Below are positions 32,272-40,571 of a stretch of DNA of 42,473 nt, one piece after another. The notes beneath the pieces were generated by a model. That model was not told the origin of the DNA and did no database searches. It worked only from the letters and a program-made list of their open reading frames with translations. This stretch comes from SAR202 cluster bacterium Io17-Chloro-G2 (GTDB lineage Bacteria > Chloroflexota > Dehalococcoidia > Lucifugimonadales > UBA3495): the NCBI GenBank assembly GCA_002816875.1, contig MUCP01000044.1:1-42473 (forward strand), read 5' to 3'. Position 1 is the stretch's first letter. Each line of letters starts with the position of its first letter. A program made the position numbers and the translations under genes.

Positions 32272-33726
32272 ATGCCGGCGAAGACAGGCAAGCAATACAT
32301 CGCCGGGCTCAAGGACCGGCCCAGGGAGGTCTGGATCCGAGGCCAGCGTGTGGAAGACGTGACCAGCTACCCGGGTTTTCGCAACGGAGTCAACTCGGTG
32401 GCCGCCCTCTACGACCTGCAACACGACCCAAAGGTGGGCAAGGACATGACCTTCGCCTCGCCATCGACGGGAGACCAGGTCGGCCTATCATTCATGGCGC
32501 CAAAAAGCGAAGAGGACCTGAGGAAACGCAGGCAGATGATGGCCAATTGGGCATGGACCAGTTGTGGCATGATGGCCCGCACCCCGGATTTCCTCAACGT
32601 GGGCATCACCGCATGGGCTGCGGCTGCCGACTACTTTGCCCAGGACCGGCCGGAGTTCAAACAGAACGTCCTGAATTACCACGAGTTCCTCAGGGAGAAC
32701 GACGTAACGCTGACCCACACCCTGGTCAACCTGCAACGCAACCGCTCCCAGTCGGTGGTGGACATCTTGGACAACCAGGTGGCATTGACCGTCATGAAGG
32801 AGACCGACGCCGGCATCATAGTAAAGGGCAGCCGCATCTTGGCTACCCTGGGACCCATCTCCGACGAGATAGCCGTGTACCCAACCAGGACACATCTCAT
32901 CGGTGACGACGCCTGGCGCCAGGCCTTCTCCTTCTCCATCCCCTGCGACACGCCGGGCCTCAAGTTCTTGTGCCGGGAGAGCTTCGACAATAACCGCTCA
33001 CACTTCGACCATCCGTTGGGATCACGCTTCGAGGAGATGGACGCCGTGGTGTTTTTCGACGACGTTCTAGTGCCCTGGGAGCGGGTTTTCCTGCTGGGTG
33101 ACCCAGAGTTGTGCAACAACTATTCGTCCAACACCCACGCCCTGGCCCACACCGGCCACCAGGTGGTGACCCGCACGGTGGTCAAGACCGAATTCATGCT
33201 GGGCCTGCTCTCGATGATGGTGGACACACTGGGGTCGGGCGAGATTCCCCACGTTCAGGAGCGGATGGGCGATGTCATCGTTTACCTGCATGCGCTCAGG
33301 GCTTGCCTGAGGGCGGCGGAGGCCGACGCCCAGATGGACGAGTGGGGGGTGATGTGTCCCTCCCGGGAACCCCTGGTGGCGGCCCGCAACATGTTCGCCA
33401 AGACTATATACCCGCGCTTGGCCGAGATAGTCCAGCAGATGGGGTCCAGCAGCCTGATGGCTCTCCCCTCGGAAGCCGACTTCGACACGCCCATCGCGGC
33501 GGAAATGGAGAAGTACCTGTCCACGGAGACGGCCACCGCCAAGGACAGGTCCAGGCTGTTCCACCTGGCCTGGGACGTCGCCTGCAGCGCATTCGCCGGA
33601 CGCCAGGTGTTGTACGAGCGGTTCTTTGGCGGCGACCCGGTCCGCAACGCAATCCTCCTCTATGACAATTTCGACAAAGAGCCGGCCATGCAACGGATCC
33701 GGGATTTTTTGGAGCGGACGGACTAA
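32272..33726 (+). CDS. 4-hydroxyphenylacetate 3-monooxygenase (HpaB) family protein
   Basis: 484 residues from ATG 32272, with GGAGG six bases upstream (the frame extends back to 32239 without a ribosome site). Family words are GKQYIAGLKDRPREVWIRGQRVEDVTSYPGFR, the helical HDPKVGKDMTFASPSTGDQVGLSFM, and a flavin-site stretch VVFFDDVLVPWERVFLLGDPELC. The ending IRDFLERTD is near the usual length. HpaB enzymes take FADH2 from a reductase and ortho-hydroxylate phenols to catechols; the same fold is used by 4-hydroxybutyryl-CoA dehydratase, but the cluster Cys/His set of that enzyme is not evident. A VOC-family gene follows on the same strand, though with its own promoter. Confidence 0.88.
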   Translation: MPAKTGKQYIAGLKDRPREVWIRGQRVEDVTSYPGFRNGVNSVAALYDLQHDPKVGKDMTFASPSTGDQVGLSFMAPKSEEDLRKRRQMMANWAWTSCGMMARTPDFLNVGITAWAAAADYFAQDRPEFKQNVLNYHEFLRENDVTLTHTLVNLQRNRSQSVVDILDNQVALTVMKETDAGIIVKGSRILATLGPISDEIAVYPTRTHLIGDDAWRQAFSFSIPCDTPGLKFLCRESFDNNRSHFDHPLGSRFEEMDAVVFFDDVLVPWERVFLLGDPELCNNYSSNTHALAHTGHQVVTRTVVKTEFMLGLLSMMVDTLGSGEIPHVQERMGDVIVYLHALRACLRAAEADAQMDEWGVMCPSREPLVAARNMFAKTIYPRLAEIVQQMGSSSLMALPSEADFDTPIAAEMEKYLSTETATAKDRSRLFHLAWDVACSAFAGRQVLYERFFGGDPVRNAILLYDNFDKEPAMQRIRDFLERTD

Positions 33727-33794
33727 GATCCGGCCATGCCAGATAGCTGTCACCAAATGGCAGCCGTTTGCCTCGTGCCGCAGCCTGGATGCCC

Positions 33795-33823
33795 TTGGAT
33801 TTTGAATAAGTTCAGCGTATAGT
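33795..33823 (+). promoter_or_regulatory. Promoter of the VOC-family gene
   Basis: -35 TTGGAT (33795-33800), a 17-base spacer and -10 TATAGT (33818-33823). The start near 33830 leaves about 60 bases of leader. Confidence 0.6.
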
Positions 33824-33891
33824 ACAACTCAAGTTTGCGGGAACGGTCCTGCTGCGTAGCCAATCAGACGAACAAGACGGGAGGACACGAT

Positions 33892-34344
33892 ATGCCTAAT
33901 GTAAAGCGCGTCGGCCATCTGGTCATCAATGTTAAAGACTTGGACGCATCCACCAAGTTCTATACCGATATCATAGGTTTCGGGATTGCCGTGGAGCGCC
34001 CTGGTTTCGGCACCTTCCTTACCTGTGGAAAGATCCATCATGACCTGGCTCTTTTCCAGGCCAAGCCCGACGCCCAACCGGTGGCTGACGGCGGATTGGG
34101 ACTCAACCACATGGCCCTTCAGGTGGAGAACTGGGACATGCTCCAAGATTTCTACACACATCTGAACGCCAGCGGCGTGGAGATCGACCGCACCACCGAC
34201 CACAGCATGACCAAGAGCATCTATCTCAAGGACCCCGACGGCAACGGGATAGAGTTGTTCTGCAACAGTTTCGAGAAAGCCGAAGACGGCCTGGCCGAGA
34301 TGCGCCGCGAAGGCCGCAAGAACCAGGAGTTGGTTTTCGCTTAA
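33892..34344 (+). CDS. VOC-superfamily metalloenzyme (glyoxalase/extradiol dioxygenase type)
   Basis: 150 residues from ATG 33892, with GGAGG seven bases upstream. Two beta-alpha-beta-beta-beta modules are visible: KRVGHLVINVKDLDASTKFYTDIIGFGI, then GLNHMALQVENWDMLQDFYTHL. The last strand is SIYLKDPDGNGIELFC. The metal ligands are His in VGHLV, His in LNHMA and Glu in IELF, as in catechol 2,3-dioxygenase-like and glyoxalase proteins. Position after an HpaB-like hydroxylase favours a ring-cleavage role, but one-domain VOC proteins are very diverse. A terminator follows 18 bases after the stop. Confidence 0.85.
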   Translation: MPNVKRVGHLVINVKDLDASTKFYTDIIGFGIAVERPGFGTFLTCGKIHHDLALFQAKPDAQPVADGGLGLNHMALQVENWDMLQDFYTHLNASGVEIDRTTDHSMTKSIYLKDPDGNGIELFCNSFEKAEDGLAEMRREGRKNQELVFA

Positions 34345-34362
34345 GCAGCAGCAAACTGCAAC

Positions 34363-34400
34363 AAAAAGGTGGGACAGGCATTGGCCTGTCCCACCTTTTT
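34363..34400 (+). terminator. Intrinsic terminator after the VOC gene
   Basis: A perfect 17-bp stem, AAAAAGGTGGGACAGGC (34363-34379), a four-base loop and its complement ending in TTTTT. This is a clear end of the HpaB-VOC unit. Confidence 0.9.
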
Positions 34401-34447
34401 AATTCGGACAGTATCAGAAATCCACCGAGGTTTTCCTTGGCGCGCTA

Positions 34448-34514
34448 CCCTCACCCAGCCTCCGACTTCATCGGAGGCATCCCTCTCCCGCGGGAGAGGG
34501 AACGAGGGAGAGGG
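34448..34514. repeat. Intergenic double-hairpin repeat
   Basis: GCCTCCGA-cttca-TCGGAGGC (34458-34478) and the 20-base palindrome CCCTCTCCCGCGGGAGAGGG (34481-34500), flanked by CCCTCACCC and GAGGGAGAGGG. This CCCTC/GAGGG type recurs in many bacterial genomes. It lies in the 333-base gap before the first LLM gene; nothing else is recognisable there. Confidence 0.65.
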
Positions 34515-34677
34515 CCGTGCTTGGAAGACCAATCTCTCCCTTTGCGCCAGCGTCTCTTGGGATAACGGAAGGGGGCTAAGAAATCACCGTACCCTGCGAG
34601 CGGTTACCCACGTTTTGTGATATCGTCTCATCATCGATTCGGCGCCCGTTGTGGAATGAACGACGCCAGGGGGTGAC

Positions 34678-35748
34678 ATGGGAAAGCTAGAGTTTGGCAT
34701 TTGGGATTCCTTCCCCGCCCACGAAATGGGCACCTCGCCGGTGGCGGCGGATGTCTACGACCAGCACCTGTACGAAGTTCAAATGTGCGAGGAGCTGGGC
34801 TACGAGTCCTACTACATCATCGAGCACCAGAACTCCCACGTCGGCCAGTTAACGGCGCCCAGCGTATACCTGACCGCGGTAGCCCTAAAGACCACCACCA
34901 TGCGTTTCGGGGTTATGATCTATCAATTGCCCTTCTATAACCCCATACGATTGGCCGAGGAAGCCGCCATGCTGGACCACCTGTCCCACGGGCGTTTGGA
35001 GTTCGGCACCGGCATTGGCGTGGCCGAGCACGAGTTCATGCGCTGGAACCTGCCCTTCTTCGAGCGGCAGAAGATGTCCACGGAGGCGCTGGAGATCATC
35101 GTCAAAGCCTGGACCCAGGATGAGGTCACTTACGACGGCGATTACTGGAAGTTCGACGAAGCCCTGCCCGTGCCCAAGCCGTACCAGCAGCCCTATCCGC
35201 CCATCTGGGTGGGCGCCCACAGCCCGGCCTCGCTGGAATTCGCGGCCAAGAATAACTACCACGTATCGCAAAATATCGACATCGACACCACCATCGCCGA
35301 GAAATTCGACCTATACCGCAAGACCTGGAAGGAGTGCGAACACCCCGGCCCCATGCCCCGCACGTTCCTGACCAGGGCGGTGCACGTGGCCGAGACCGAC
35401 GAGAAGGCGCGGGAAGAGGCAGAACAGCCTATGCTTACGTCTCGGGGACTCGGCCGCACGGGCCTGGCCAACACCCGCATCGGATTCAAAGGCAACCAGG
35501 ACTCGCCAACCTCAAGGGAATTGGGCCGGGTCTTTGAGGGAATGAATACCTCATTCGAGTTCTGGATCGACAACGGTTTGGCCCTGGTCGGCAGCCCAGA
35601 GACCGTCACCAAGCAACTCAAAGCGCAATATGATCTCATCGGCTACGACATCTTTTGCGCCAGCCACAGATTTGGTCCCCTACCCAAGGAACAGGTCAGC
35701 AAATCCATGAAGCTCTTCGCCGAAGAGGTCATGCCGGCGTTCCGCTAG
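34678..35748 (+). CDS. LLM-class (luciferase-like) flavin/F420-dependent oxidoreductase 1
   Basis: 356 residues with the TIM-barrel luciferase-like fold. It starts LEFGIWDSFPAHEMG. Typical segments are YYIIEHQNSHVGQLTAPSVYLTAVA, the pattern NPIRLAEEAAMLDHLSHGRLEFGTGIG, and PVPKPYQQPYPPIWVGAHSP. The SRGRL-type loop reads SHGRLEFGTG. Such enzymes use FMNH2 and O2 as monooxygenases or F420 as hydride carrier; the sequence does not decide here. AGGGGGTGAC precedes ATG 34678. It has a paralogue at 37084. SAR202-type Chloroflexota are known for expanded families of these enzymes. Confidence 0.9.
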   Translation: MGKLEFGIWDSFPAHEMGTSPVAADVYDQHLYEVQMCEELGYESYYIIEHQNSHVGQLTAPSVYLTAVALKTTTMRFGVMIYQLPFYNPIRLAEEAAMLDHLSHGRLEFGTGIGVAEHEFMRWNLPFFERQKMSTEALEIIVKAWTQDEVTYDGDYWKFDEALPVPKPYQQPYPPIWVGAHSPASLEFAAKNNYHVSQNIDIDTTIAEKFDLYRKTWKECEHPGPMPRTFLTRAVHVAETDEKAREEAEQPMLTSRGLGRTGLANTRIGFKGNQDSPTSRELGRVFEGMNTSFEFWIDNGLALVGSPETVTKQLKAQYDLIGYDIFCASHRFGPLPKEQVSKSMKLFAEEVMPAFR

Positions 35749-35961
35749 ACCGGCGTTTTGGGGTCTAGGGTCGGTACGCCGGCATCTGCTCCAAGCCATT
35801 GTCTAGCTGAACCATCCCGCAGCTGGCGAACGAAGCTCCGACTTTTTTGTCGCGAATCCTCGACAAAGCCGGGACATTTGGGGGGGTGGTGTCCCCGGTC
35901 TATACACCCCCTTCGTAAGGGGGACGATTTGGGAAGGTTCCCCTTCGATTGATTGATGGCT
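35749..35961. other. Intergenic region with a short hairpin, no gene
   Basis: The 213 bases after LLM 1 hold a small hairpin, CCCCCTT-cgt-AAGGGGG (35907-35923), between GGGGTGGTGTCCCC and GGTTCCCC, which looks like a worn repeat copy. Nothing else is recognisable. Confidence 0.4.
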
Positions 35962-35990
35962 AAGGGGCAGCACCATAGCTGCCCTTTTTT
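35962..35990 (+). terminator. Intrinsic terminator before the HAD gene
   Basis: GGGCAGC-accata-GCTGCCC, with the stem extended by flanking AAG/CTT-type pairs and followed by a T6 run. It would stop transcripts from the LLM gene. Confidence 0.75.
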
Positions 35991-36013
35991 CTTCCGGGAG
36001 CGCAGACTAGATC

Positions 36014-36820
36014 ATGACCTTAAACCCGCCGAATACCGGTATGCCCAGCGGCAAGATACGGGCCGTCATCCTCGACTTGGACGGCACTTTGATCGGCCCC
36101 GGCGAAAGGATCACCCCGGCGGTGAAGGACGCCATGGACCGGTTGTCCCGCCGTTTGCCCGTGGCCATCGCCACCGGCCGTGAGGCGTCCGATGTAGCCC
36201 GGTACGCCTTAGATTTGGGGCTTTCTTCACCCCAGATATGCGACGGCGGCGCGACGATCCTGGACCCGGCCACACACGAGCACATCTGGCGCCGTCCCCT
36301 GAAGCCCCAAAACGCCCAGCTGGTGATTGCCCGCCTTCAGGAGATGGGCTCGGCCTTCATAGCCACCCATCTCACCGCCAGCGTGCGGGATTACGGCCGG
36401 TTGCCCCATTGGGACCTTACCCGGATTTCTGCCCTGGACCTCCAGGAAGAGACAGCAGACGAACTGGCGGCCAGCTTCCCTGGCCAATCTGGAGGCAAAT
36501 CAGATGGGGAGAACGGCATCCAATCGGTAAAGGTGTTCCTGCCCTACAACGGGCTGTGGGCGGTGGATTTCACCAGGCAGGGCGTGGATAAGGCGTTGGC
36601 CGCTAAGCAACTGGCCCGGATCTGGGCCATCTCCACATTGGAGATGGCTGCCGCCGGCGATAGCTACAACGACCTGCCCCTGCTGCATACCTGCGGGTGG
36701 CGGATCGCCATGGGCAACGCCGCTGAGGAGGTAAAGGCCATCGCCCATTACGTGGCGCCACCGGTGGAGGAAGACGGGTTGGCCGAGGCCATAGACCGCT
36801 ACTTGCTGCCGCGGGTGTAG
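36014..36820 (+). CDS. HAD-superfamily hydrolase, Cof type
   Basis: 268 residues. HAD motif I DLDGTLIGPGERITPAV (nucleophile Asp), motif II in VAIATGREASDV (Thr), motif III Lys in the DKALAAKQL region and motif IV AAAGDSYNDLPLL (metal Asp pair). The large C2-type cap between about 85 and 190 places it in the Cof/sugar-phosphatase group. An internal SFPGQSGGKSDGENG stretch looks like a flexible loop. Substrates in this group are sugar phosphates, FMN or PLP; none can be assigned. ATG 36014 has a GGGAG about 14 bases upstream. It stands alone between a terminator and a repeat. Confidence 0.88.
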   Translation: MTLNPPNTGMPSGKIRAVILDLDGTLIGPGERITPAVKDAMDRLSRRLPVAIATGREASDVARYALDLGLSSPQICDGGATILDPATHEHIWRRPLKPQNAQLVIARLQEMGSAFIATHLTASVRDYGRLPHWDLTRISALDLQEETADELAASFPGQSGGKSDGENGIQSVKVFLPYNGLWAVDFTRQGVDKALAAKQLARIWAISTLEMAAAGDSYNDLPLLHTCGWRIAMGNAAEEVKAIAHYVAPPVEEDGLAEAIDRYLLPRV

Positions 36821-36887
36821 AGCAGGGCGGGTTGGCGATTTAAACTGTCTGCCTCATCCACACTGCCTTTCTAAGGACCCACCAACC

Positions 36888-37000
36888 TGTCATTCTGAGC
36901 GAAGTGAAGAATCTAAAGTCGTTGGCGCGATTAATGTTTATCACGTCAACATTTTTAGATACTTCGCCCCGATCACAATCGGGGCTGGCTCAGCATGACA
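36888..37000. repeat. 113-base element with TGTCAT/ATGACA terminal inverted repeats
   Basis: The left end TGTCATTCTGAGC and right end GCTCAGCATGACA are complementary at 12 of 13 positions. Next inward, GAAGAATCTAAA and TTTTTAGATACTTC pair. The right arm also carries the CCCCGAT-caca-ATCGGGG hairpin (36967-36984), so the shared core sits in a different frame here. There is no coding capacity. It could be a MITE-like element. Confidence 0.75.
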
Positions 37001-37083
37001 TCGCAGAGGGCCGCAACCGGCTGAGGTTGACATGACAACGTAAAGCGACGCCTTGTGATCCAATGGGAGGAGACAGCCGTTCC

Positions 37084-38166
37084 CTACCTAAGTTGAGGGA
37101 CCACCTCTTCGGCGAACAAGCGGATGGAGTTCTTCACCCTATCAGGGGGAATCAAGCCACCCACGTTGGTCTCGGCGATGATGCCCGAAAGCTGCAACTC
37201 CTCGGCTATCTCCTTAAGTTGCTTGGCCACTGAGTCGGGTGTCCCATAGGCCAGACGGTCCCGAAGCAGGTCATCGTAGGTGATCTGAGAAAGCCGCTGG
37301 TAACGTTCGGTCCTTTCCTCGTCGGGAGTCGCGCCCCTGTCCGAAGCGGAATTCCCAAATGTTTCCGCCAGGCGCCGGTAGGCCCGCCAGGTGCTCTCTT
37401 CCGGCTCGGAGTGGGCCTTTTCCTCCGTCTCGGCCACGTAAATGGGAATCCGCAAGAACACGTCGCCCTTGCCCTCGTGTCCGGCCTCCTTCCACGCCCG
37501 TTGGTACTCCCTGAGGTTTTCCGCCAGGTCGGGCCGGTCGAGTCCTCTTAGTCCCACGAAGATGTGGTAACCCTGGGTCCCAGTCCTGGGGAACGTCTCC
37601 TTGGTGGTGGCGGCGATCCGCACCGGCGGGTAGGGCTGCTGGTAAGGCTTGGGCAATACGCAAACGTCGTTGTATTCGAAGAACTTCCCCTTGTGGGAAA
37701 AACGTTCGTGGGTCCAGGCATTGAGTATGACGTCCAAAGACTCCTGGAACCGCTCCCTGCTTTCGTCATAGGGGATGTTGTACCCTTGGTAGGACCTGGC
37801 GAACCCGCTGCGGCCGACACCGAAGTCGAACCGTCCCCGGCTGATCTGGTCGACGGTAGCCGCCTCTTCGGCCATGCGAATGGGATGCAACAGGGGCAGC
37901 ACCGCGACGGCGCAGCCGATGCGTATCCGCTCGGTTCGGGCGGCGATGGCGCTGGCCATGATCAAGGGCGCCGATACTATCGAGGGAATTCCCCCTCCCA
38001 TTGGGTCCAGGGGGTCCCTGGGGGCGGCAAAGTGGCGTTCCGCCAACCACACCCCGTCCAGCCCGCCGGATTCAGCCGCGTCCACCACGCTGAATGCCTC
38101 GTCGAAGGATTCTTGCAGCGTGTTGCCGTACCGGTAGTCGCACTCCATGATCAGACCGAAATGCAT
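37084..38166 (-). CDS. LLM-class (luciferase-like) flavin/F420-dependent oxidoreductase 2
   Basis: 360 residues. It starts MHFGLIMECDYRYG. VWLAERHFAAPRDPL gives a typical active-site His region, and HPIRMAEEAATVDQISRGRFDFGVGRSG is the flavin-phosphate segment (canonical SxGR). VLPKPYQQPYPPVRIAATTKETF follows. It resembles alkanal monooxygenase-like members. AGGAGG lies six bases before ATG 38166. Its paralogue 34678-35748 shares the same motif order but diverges clearly in sequence, so this is not a recent duplication. Stand-alone gene on the reverse strand. Confidence 0.9.
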   Translation of the reverse strand: MHFGLIMECDYRYGNTLQESFDEAFSVVDAAESGGLDGVWLAERHFAAPRDPLDPMGGGIPSIVSAPLIMASAIAARTERIRIGCAVAVLPLLHPIRMAEEAATVDQISRGRFDFGVGRSGFARSYQGYNIPYDESRERFQESLDVILNAWTHERFSHKGKFFEYNDVCVLPKPYQQPYPPVRIAATTKETFPRTGTQGYHIFVGLRGLDRPDLAENLREYQRAWKEAGHEGKGDVFLRIPIYVAETEEKAHSEPEESTWRAYRRLAETFGNSASDRGATPDEERTERYQRLSQITYDDLLRDRLAYGTPDSVAKQLKEIAEELQLSGIIAETNVGGLIPPDRVKNSIRLFAEEVVPQLR

Positions 38167-38334
38167 GTTTTTCCTCCTGAGTTGGTTACCCGGGGCGGGC
38201 CGTTTGGTTAGACGGCCGTTCGCTGCACGCCGGCGGGTTTATCCTAATTCATCAAGCCCCGGTGGGGGCTTTGATCCCTGACGCGAGGGTGGCCATTTGG
38301 CGCTTAGAAACCAATTCAGGCGCCTATCCAAAAT

Positions 38335-38456
38335 GGACCATCCTTCGTCCGCCGTAGGCGGATCAGGACGAACGGGTAAATAGAGCCCCCCGCTCATGGT
38401 GACCCCGATGTAATCGGGGCGAACTATCGTGGTATCCGCCTTTGGCGGATCGACCC
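38335..38456. repeat. Composite palindromic repeat, largest copy
   Basis: It contains CCTTCGTCCGCCGTAGGCGGA and TCAGGACGAACGGG, then GCTCATGGTGA, the hairpin CCCCGAT-gta-ATCGGGG (38403-38419), CGAAC and a further TCCGCC-ttt-GGCGGAT hairpin. It therefore joins the two hairpin types that occur separately at 10.7 and 24.9 kb. It occupies most of the 308-base gap before the LigB-type gene. Confidence 0.75.
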
Positions 38457-38474
38457 ATATTCCAAATTAAACTG

Positions 38475-39443
38475 CTAGTCCCACACGGCGGCGACCCGGA
38501 AGGCCAATTGGGTGTTGGAGTCGCGCACGTCGATTATCTCGGCAGGTCTGTCGCCCAAGACACCCAAGGCGATGATCCAGTTGAGTATCTCGTGGTCGCC
38601 GGATTGCTGCAGGTCTTCGGGTGCCACCTCAGCCAGCTTGCTTCCTTGGCCTTTCCGCACCCAGTCCAGGTATTTCCTGTCGGTTTCCGTGTCGATCTCC
38701 CGGCACTGGAATTTGTGGGCCAAAAAGCTGTGGGACCAACTGGAAGACGCCACCACCGCCACCTTTTCGCTACGGGTATCCAGGAAACGGCGAATTCCCT
38801 GGCCCAACTGATAACAACGGGCGGGCGTGGGCCGCGGCGGGTAGTCGGGGCCGGCCTCTTCGCCGTAGCAATTCACGAAGAGCGGGAGCAGGGGGAACTT
38901 CCCTTCGGGGTCTAGAAAGACCAGAGGATTGATGATCGCGTGGGCCAATCCCCACTCCCAACCCTTCAGCGCCGCCGACGAGGACATGTCGAATCCGTCG
39001 CGAATCAGGAAGTTCCGCATGTCCTGGGAAAACGCCTTGGGACAGTTGAAAGTGAACTTGGTCTCCGGCGCGGCATCCCAAAGGTTGGTTCTGGCGCTCC
39101 TTTGGAAGGGATATCCCTCGGCCTCCGACCCGGTGAACAGGCAGAAGGGAGGAAGATTGTCTTCCCGAAAGTTTTCAACCTGGTCGTCGCCGATGATCAT
39201 CACCACGTCGGGGTCCCATTCGTGCAGCCTGTCATGCATGACCTTGAAGGACTCAACGATGCGTTGGTGGTCTGCCTTGTCTTGGCTCAAGCCGTTGTCC
39301 TGGCCCAATTCTTCCAGCAACTGGGCTGGCTTCTCGTAGTTGGGAACCCGATTGTAGATCCGTTCCCTTCCCTGGTGCCAAACCTCCGGCGGGGTCAAGA
39401 TGATGGGTCCGTGGGAAACTCCCAGGCCTAGAATCTCTGCCAT
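38475..39443 (-). CDS. Class III extradiol dioxygenase (LigB superfamily) catalytic subunit-like protein
   Basis: 322 residues. LigB-type enzymes cleave catechols, protocatechuate or gallate next to the diol using Fe(II). GLGVSHGPII supplies the first iron His (residue 11, matching LigB H12), and VAVVASSSWSHSFL near residue 230 corresponds to the catalytic His region. The stretch DPDVVMIIGDDQVENF aligns with the strand before the second ligand, but I cannot fix that ligand by eye. There is no fused or adjacent small alpha subunit (LigA), so it may act alone like gallate dioxygenase-type members. GGGAGGG lies before ATG 39443 and a consensus promoter is upstream. Confidence 0.82.
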   Translation of the reverse strand: MAEILGLGVSHGPIILTPPEVWHQGRERIYNRVPNYEKPAQLLEELGQDNGLSQDKADHQRIVESFKVMHDRLHEWDPDVVMIIGDDQVENFREDNLPPFCLFTGSEAEGYPFQRSARTNLWDAAPETKFTFNCPKAFSQDMRNFLIRDGFDMSSSAALKGWEWGLAHAIINPLVFLDPEGKFPLLPLFVNCYGEEAGPDYPPRPTPARCYQLGQGIRRFLDTRSEKVAVVASSSWSHSFLAHKFQCREIDTETDRKYLDWVRKGQGSKLAEVAPEDLQQSGDHEILNWIIALGVLGDRPAEIIDVRDSNTQLAFRVAAVWD

Positions 39444-39508
39444 AACACCCTCCCGTTGACCATTGTCAGTCTTTAACCAGCGGTTACTGGCCCCGTGTAC
39501 CGGGCCGG

Positions 39509-39537
39509 ATTGTAGTGTCGGCGCTGGGCACTGTCAA
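39509..39537 (-). promoter_or_regulatory. Consensus-like promoter of the LigB-type gene
   Basis: On the reverse strand: -35 TTGACA (39537-39532), a 17-base spacer and -10 TACAAT (39514-39509). The start near 39502 gives a leader of about 58 bases. Confidence 0.75.
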
Positions 39538-39704
39538 CAAATCTATTATAAGCCACTGGGTGTCAATCCATTGTTCAGCCAGCAAGGGCGCCGGATTGGT
39601 CTCCGGCGCACCGTATTGACGCGGTTTGCCCGCCGTCCTAAACTGGCGCCCAGGCTGGGGCCGCCAATTGTTCCCGGCCGGGTAGCATCAACAGGAGAAT
39701 GACC

Positions 39705-40556
39705 GTGCCTGAACATCGCCTGCTGGCTTGTTTCGCCCATCCCGACGACGAAGCCTTCCCCGTGGGCGGCGCGCTGGCGGCCCATGCCTCGCGGGGGGTG
39801 CGGGTGCGGTTGGTGACGGCCACCCTGGGAGAAGAGGGAGAGATACGTCAGGAAGGAGCGGCCACCAAGGAGACCCTGGGAGAGGTTCGCCGGGTGGAGC
39901 TGGCCTGCGCTGTAAGCGCCCTGGGGTTGGCCGAGCACACGGTGTGGGACTACCGGGATTCGGGAATGGCGGGGACCTCGCCCAACAGCCACCCCCGGGC
40001 CCTGGTCAACGCCGATGGGGCACAGGTAGTGGAGCGGCTGGTCTTGGAGATACGCCGGTTCCAGCCCCAGGTCGTGTTGACCTTCGAACAGGGAGGCCTT
40101 TACGGACATCCCGACCACATCGCCATATCCCAGCATACCACCCATGCTTTCCACCAAGCGGCGGACCCCTCTGCCTTTCCGGAACAGCTATCGGGAAGCA
40201 TTGAGCCCCACGCCGCCGCCCGGCTGTTCTACAGCGCCCGGAAAAAAGGATTTCGGCGGATGTGGGCATTGAAGCTGCGGGAGGCGGGGATCGATGTCCC
40301 TCTGCCATCCACGGAACGGGCCCAGGAAGGCAACGACCCGGAAGAGATTCACCTGGACCTGGACGTGGAGGCCCACCTGGAGAACAAGATGGCCTGCATC
40401 CTATGCCACCGCACCCAGGTGGCCGCCGACTGGCCCTACCACCGGGTGCCACGGCAGGTGGCCGCCGACATCCTGGGACGGGAACAATACATCCGGCCGT
40501 TTCCGCCGGTCAGTCCGGGTGAAAGGGTGGAGCCGGACTTTTTCTCGGGGCTCTAA
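39705..40556 (+). CDS. PIG-L/LmbE-family zinc deacetylase
   Basis: 283 residues from GTG 39705, which has GGAG seven bases upstream; ATG 39699 is only one or two bases from it. The zinc motif HPDDE (LLACFAHPDDEAFPVGG) is near the N-terminus, and the third ligand lies in GGLYGHPDHIAIS. These enzymes de-N-acetylate GlcNAc conjugates, as in mycothiol or bacillithiol synthesis (MshB/BshB) or conjugate amidases (Mca). The longer C-terminal part (RLFYSARKKGF, ENKMACILCHRTQ) is more like Mca/MshB than BshB. The exact substrate is not determined. Convergent with the second VOC gene, 15 bases between stops. Confidence 0.88.
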   Translation: MPEHRLLACFAHPDDEAFPVGGALAAHASRGVRVRLVTATLGEEGEIRQEGAATKETLGEVRRVELACAVSALGLAEHTVWDYRDSGMAGTSPNSHPRALVNADGAQVVERLVLEIRRFQPQVVLTFEQGGLYGHPDHIAISQHTTHAFHQAADPSAFPEQLSGSIEPHAAARLFYSARKKGFRRMWALKLREAGIDVPLPSTERAQEGNDPEEIHLDLDVEAHLENKMACILCHRTQVAADWPYHRVPRQVAADILGREQYIRPFPPVSPGERVEPDFFSGL

Positions 40557-40571
40557 GCCAGTTGACTCACT

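Noticed and set aside
34448-34514. CCCTCTCCCGCGGGAGAGGG palindrome as terminator of the VOC gene
   Set aside because: A far better terminator with a T-run lies just before it (34363-34400); this one has no T-run.
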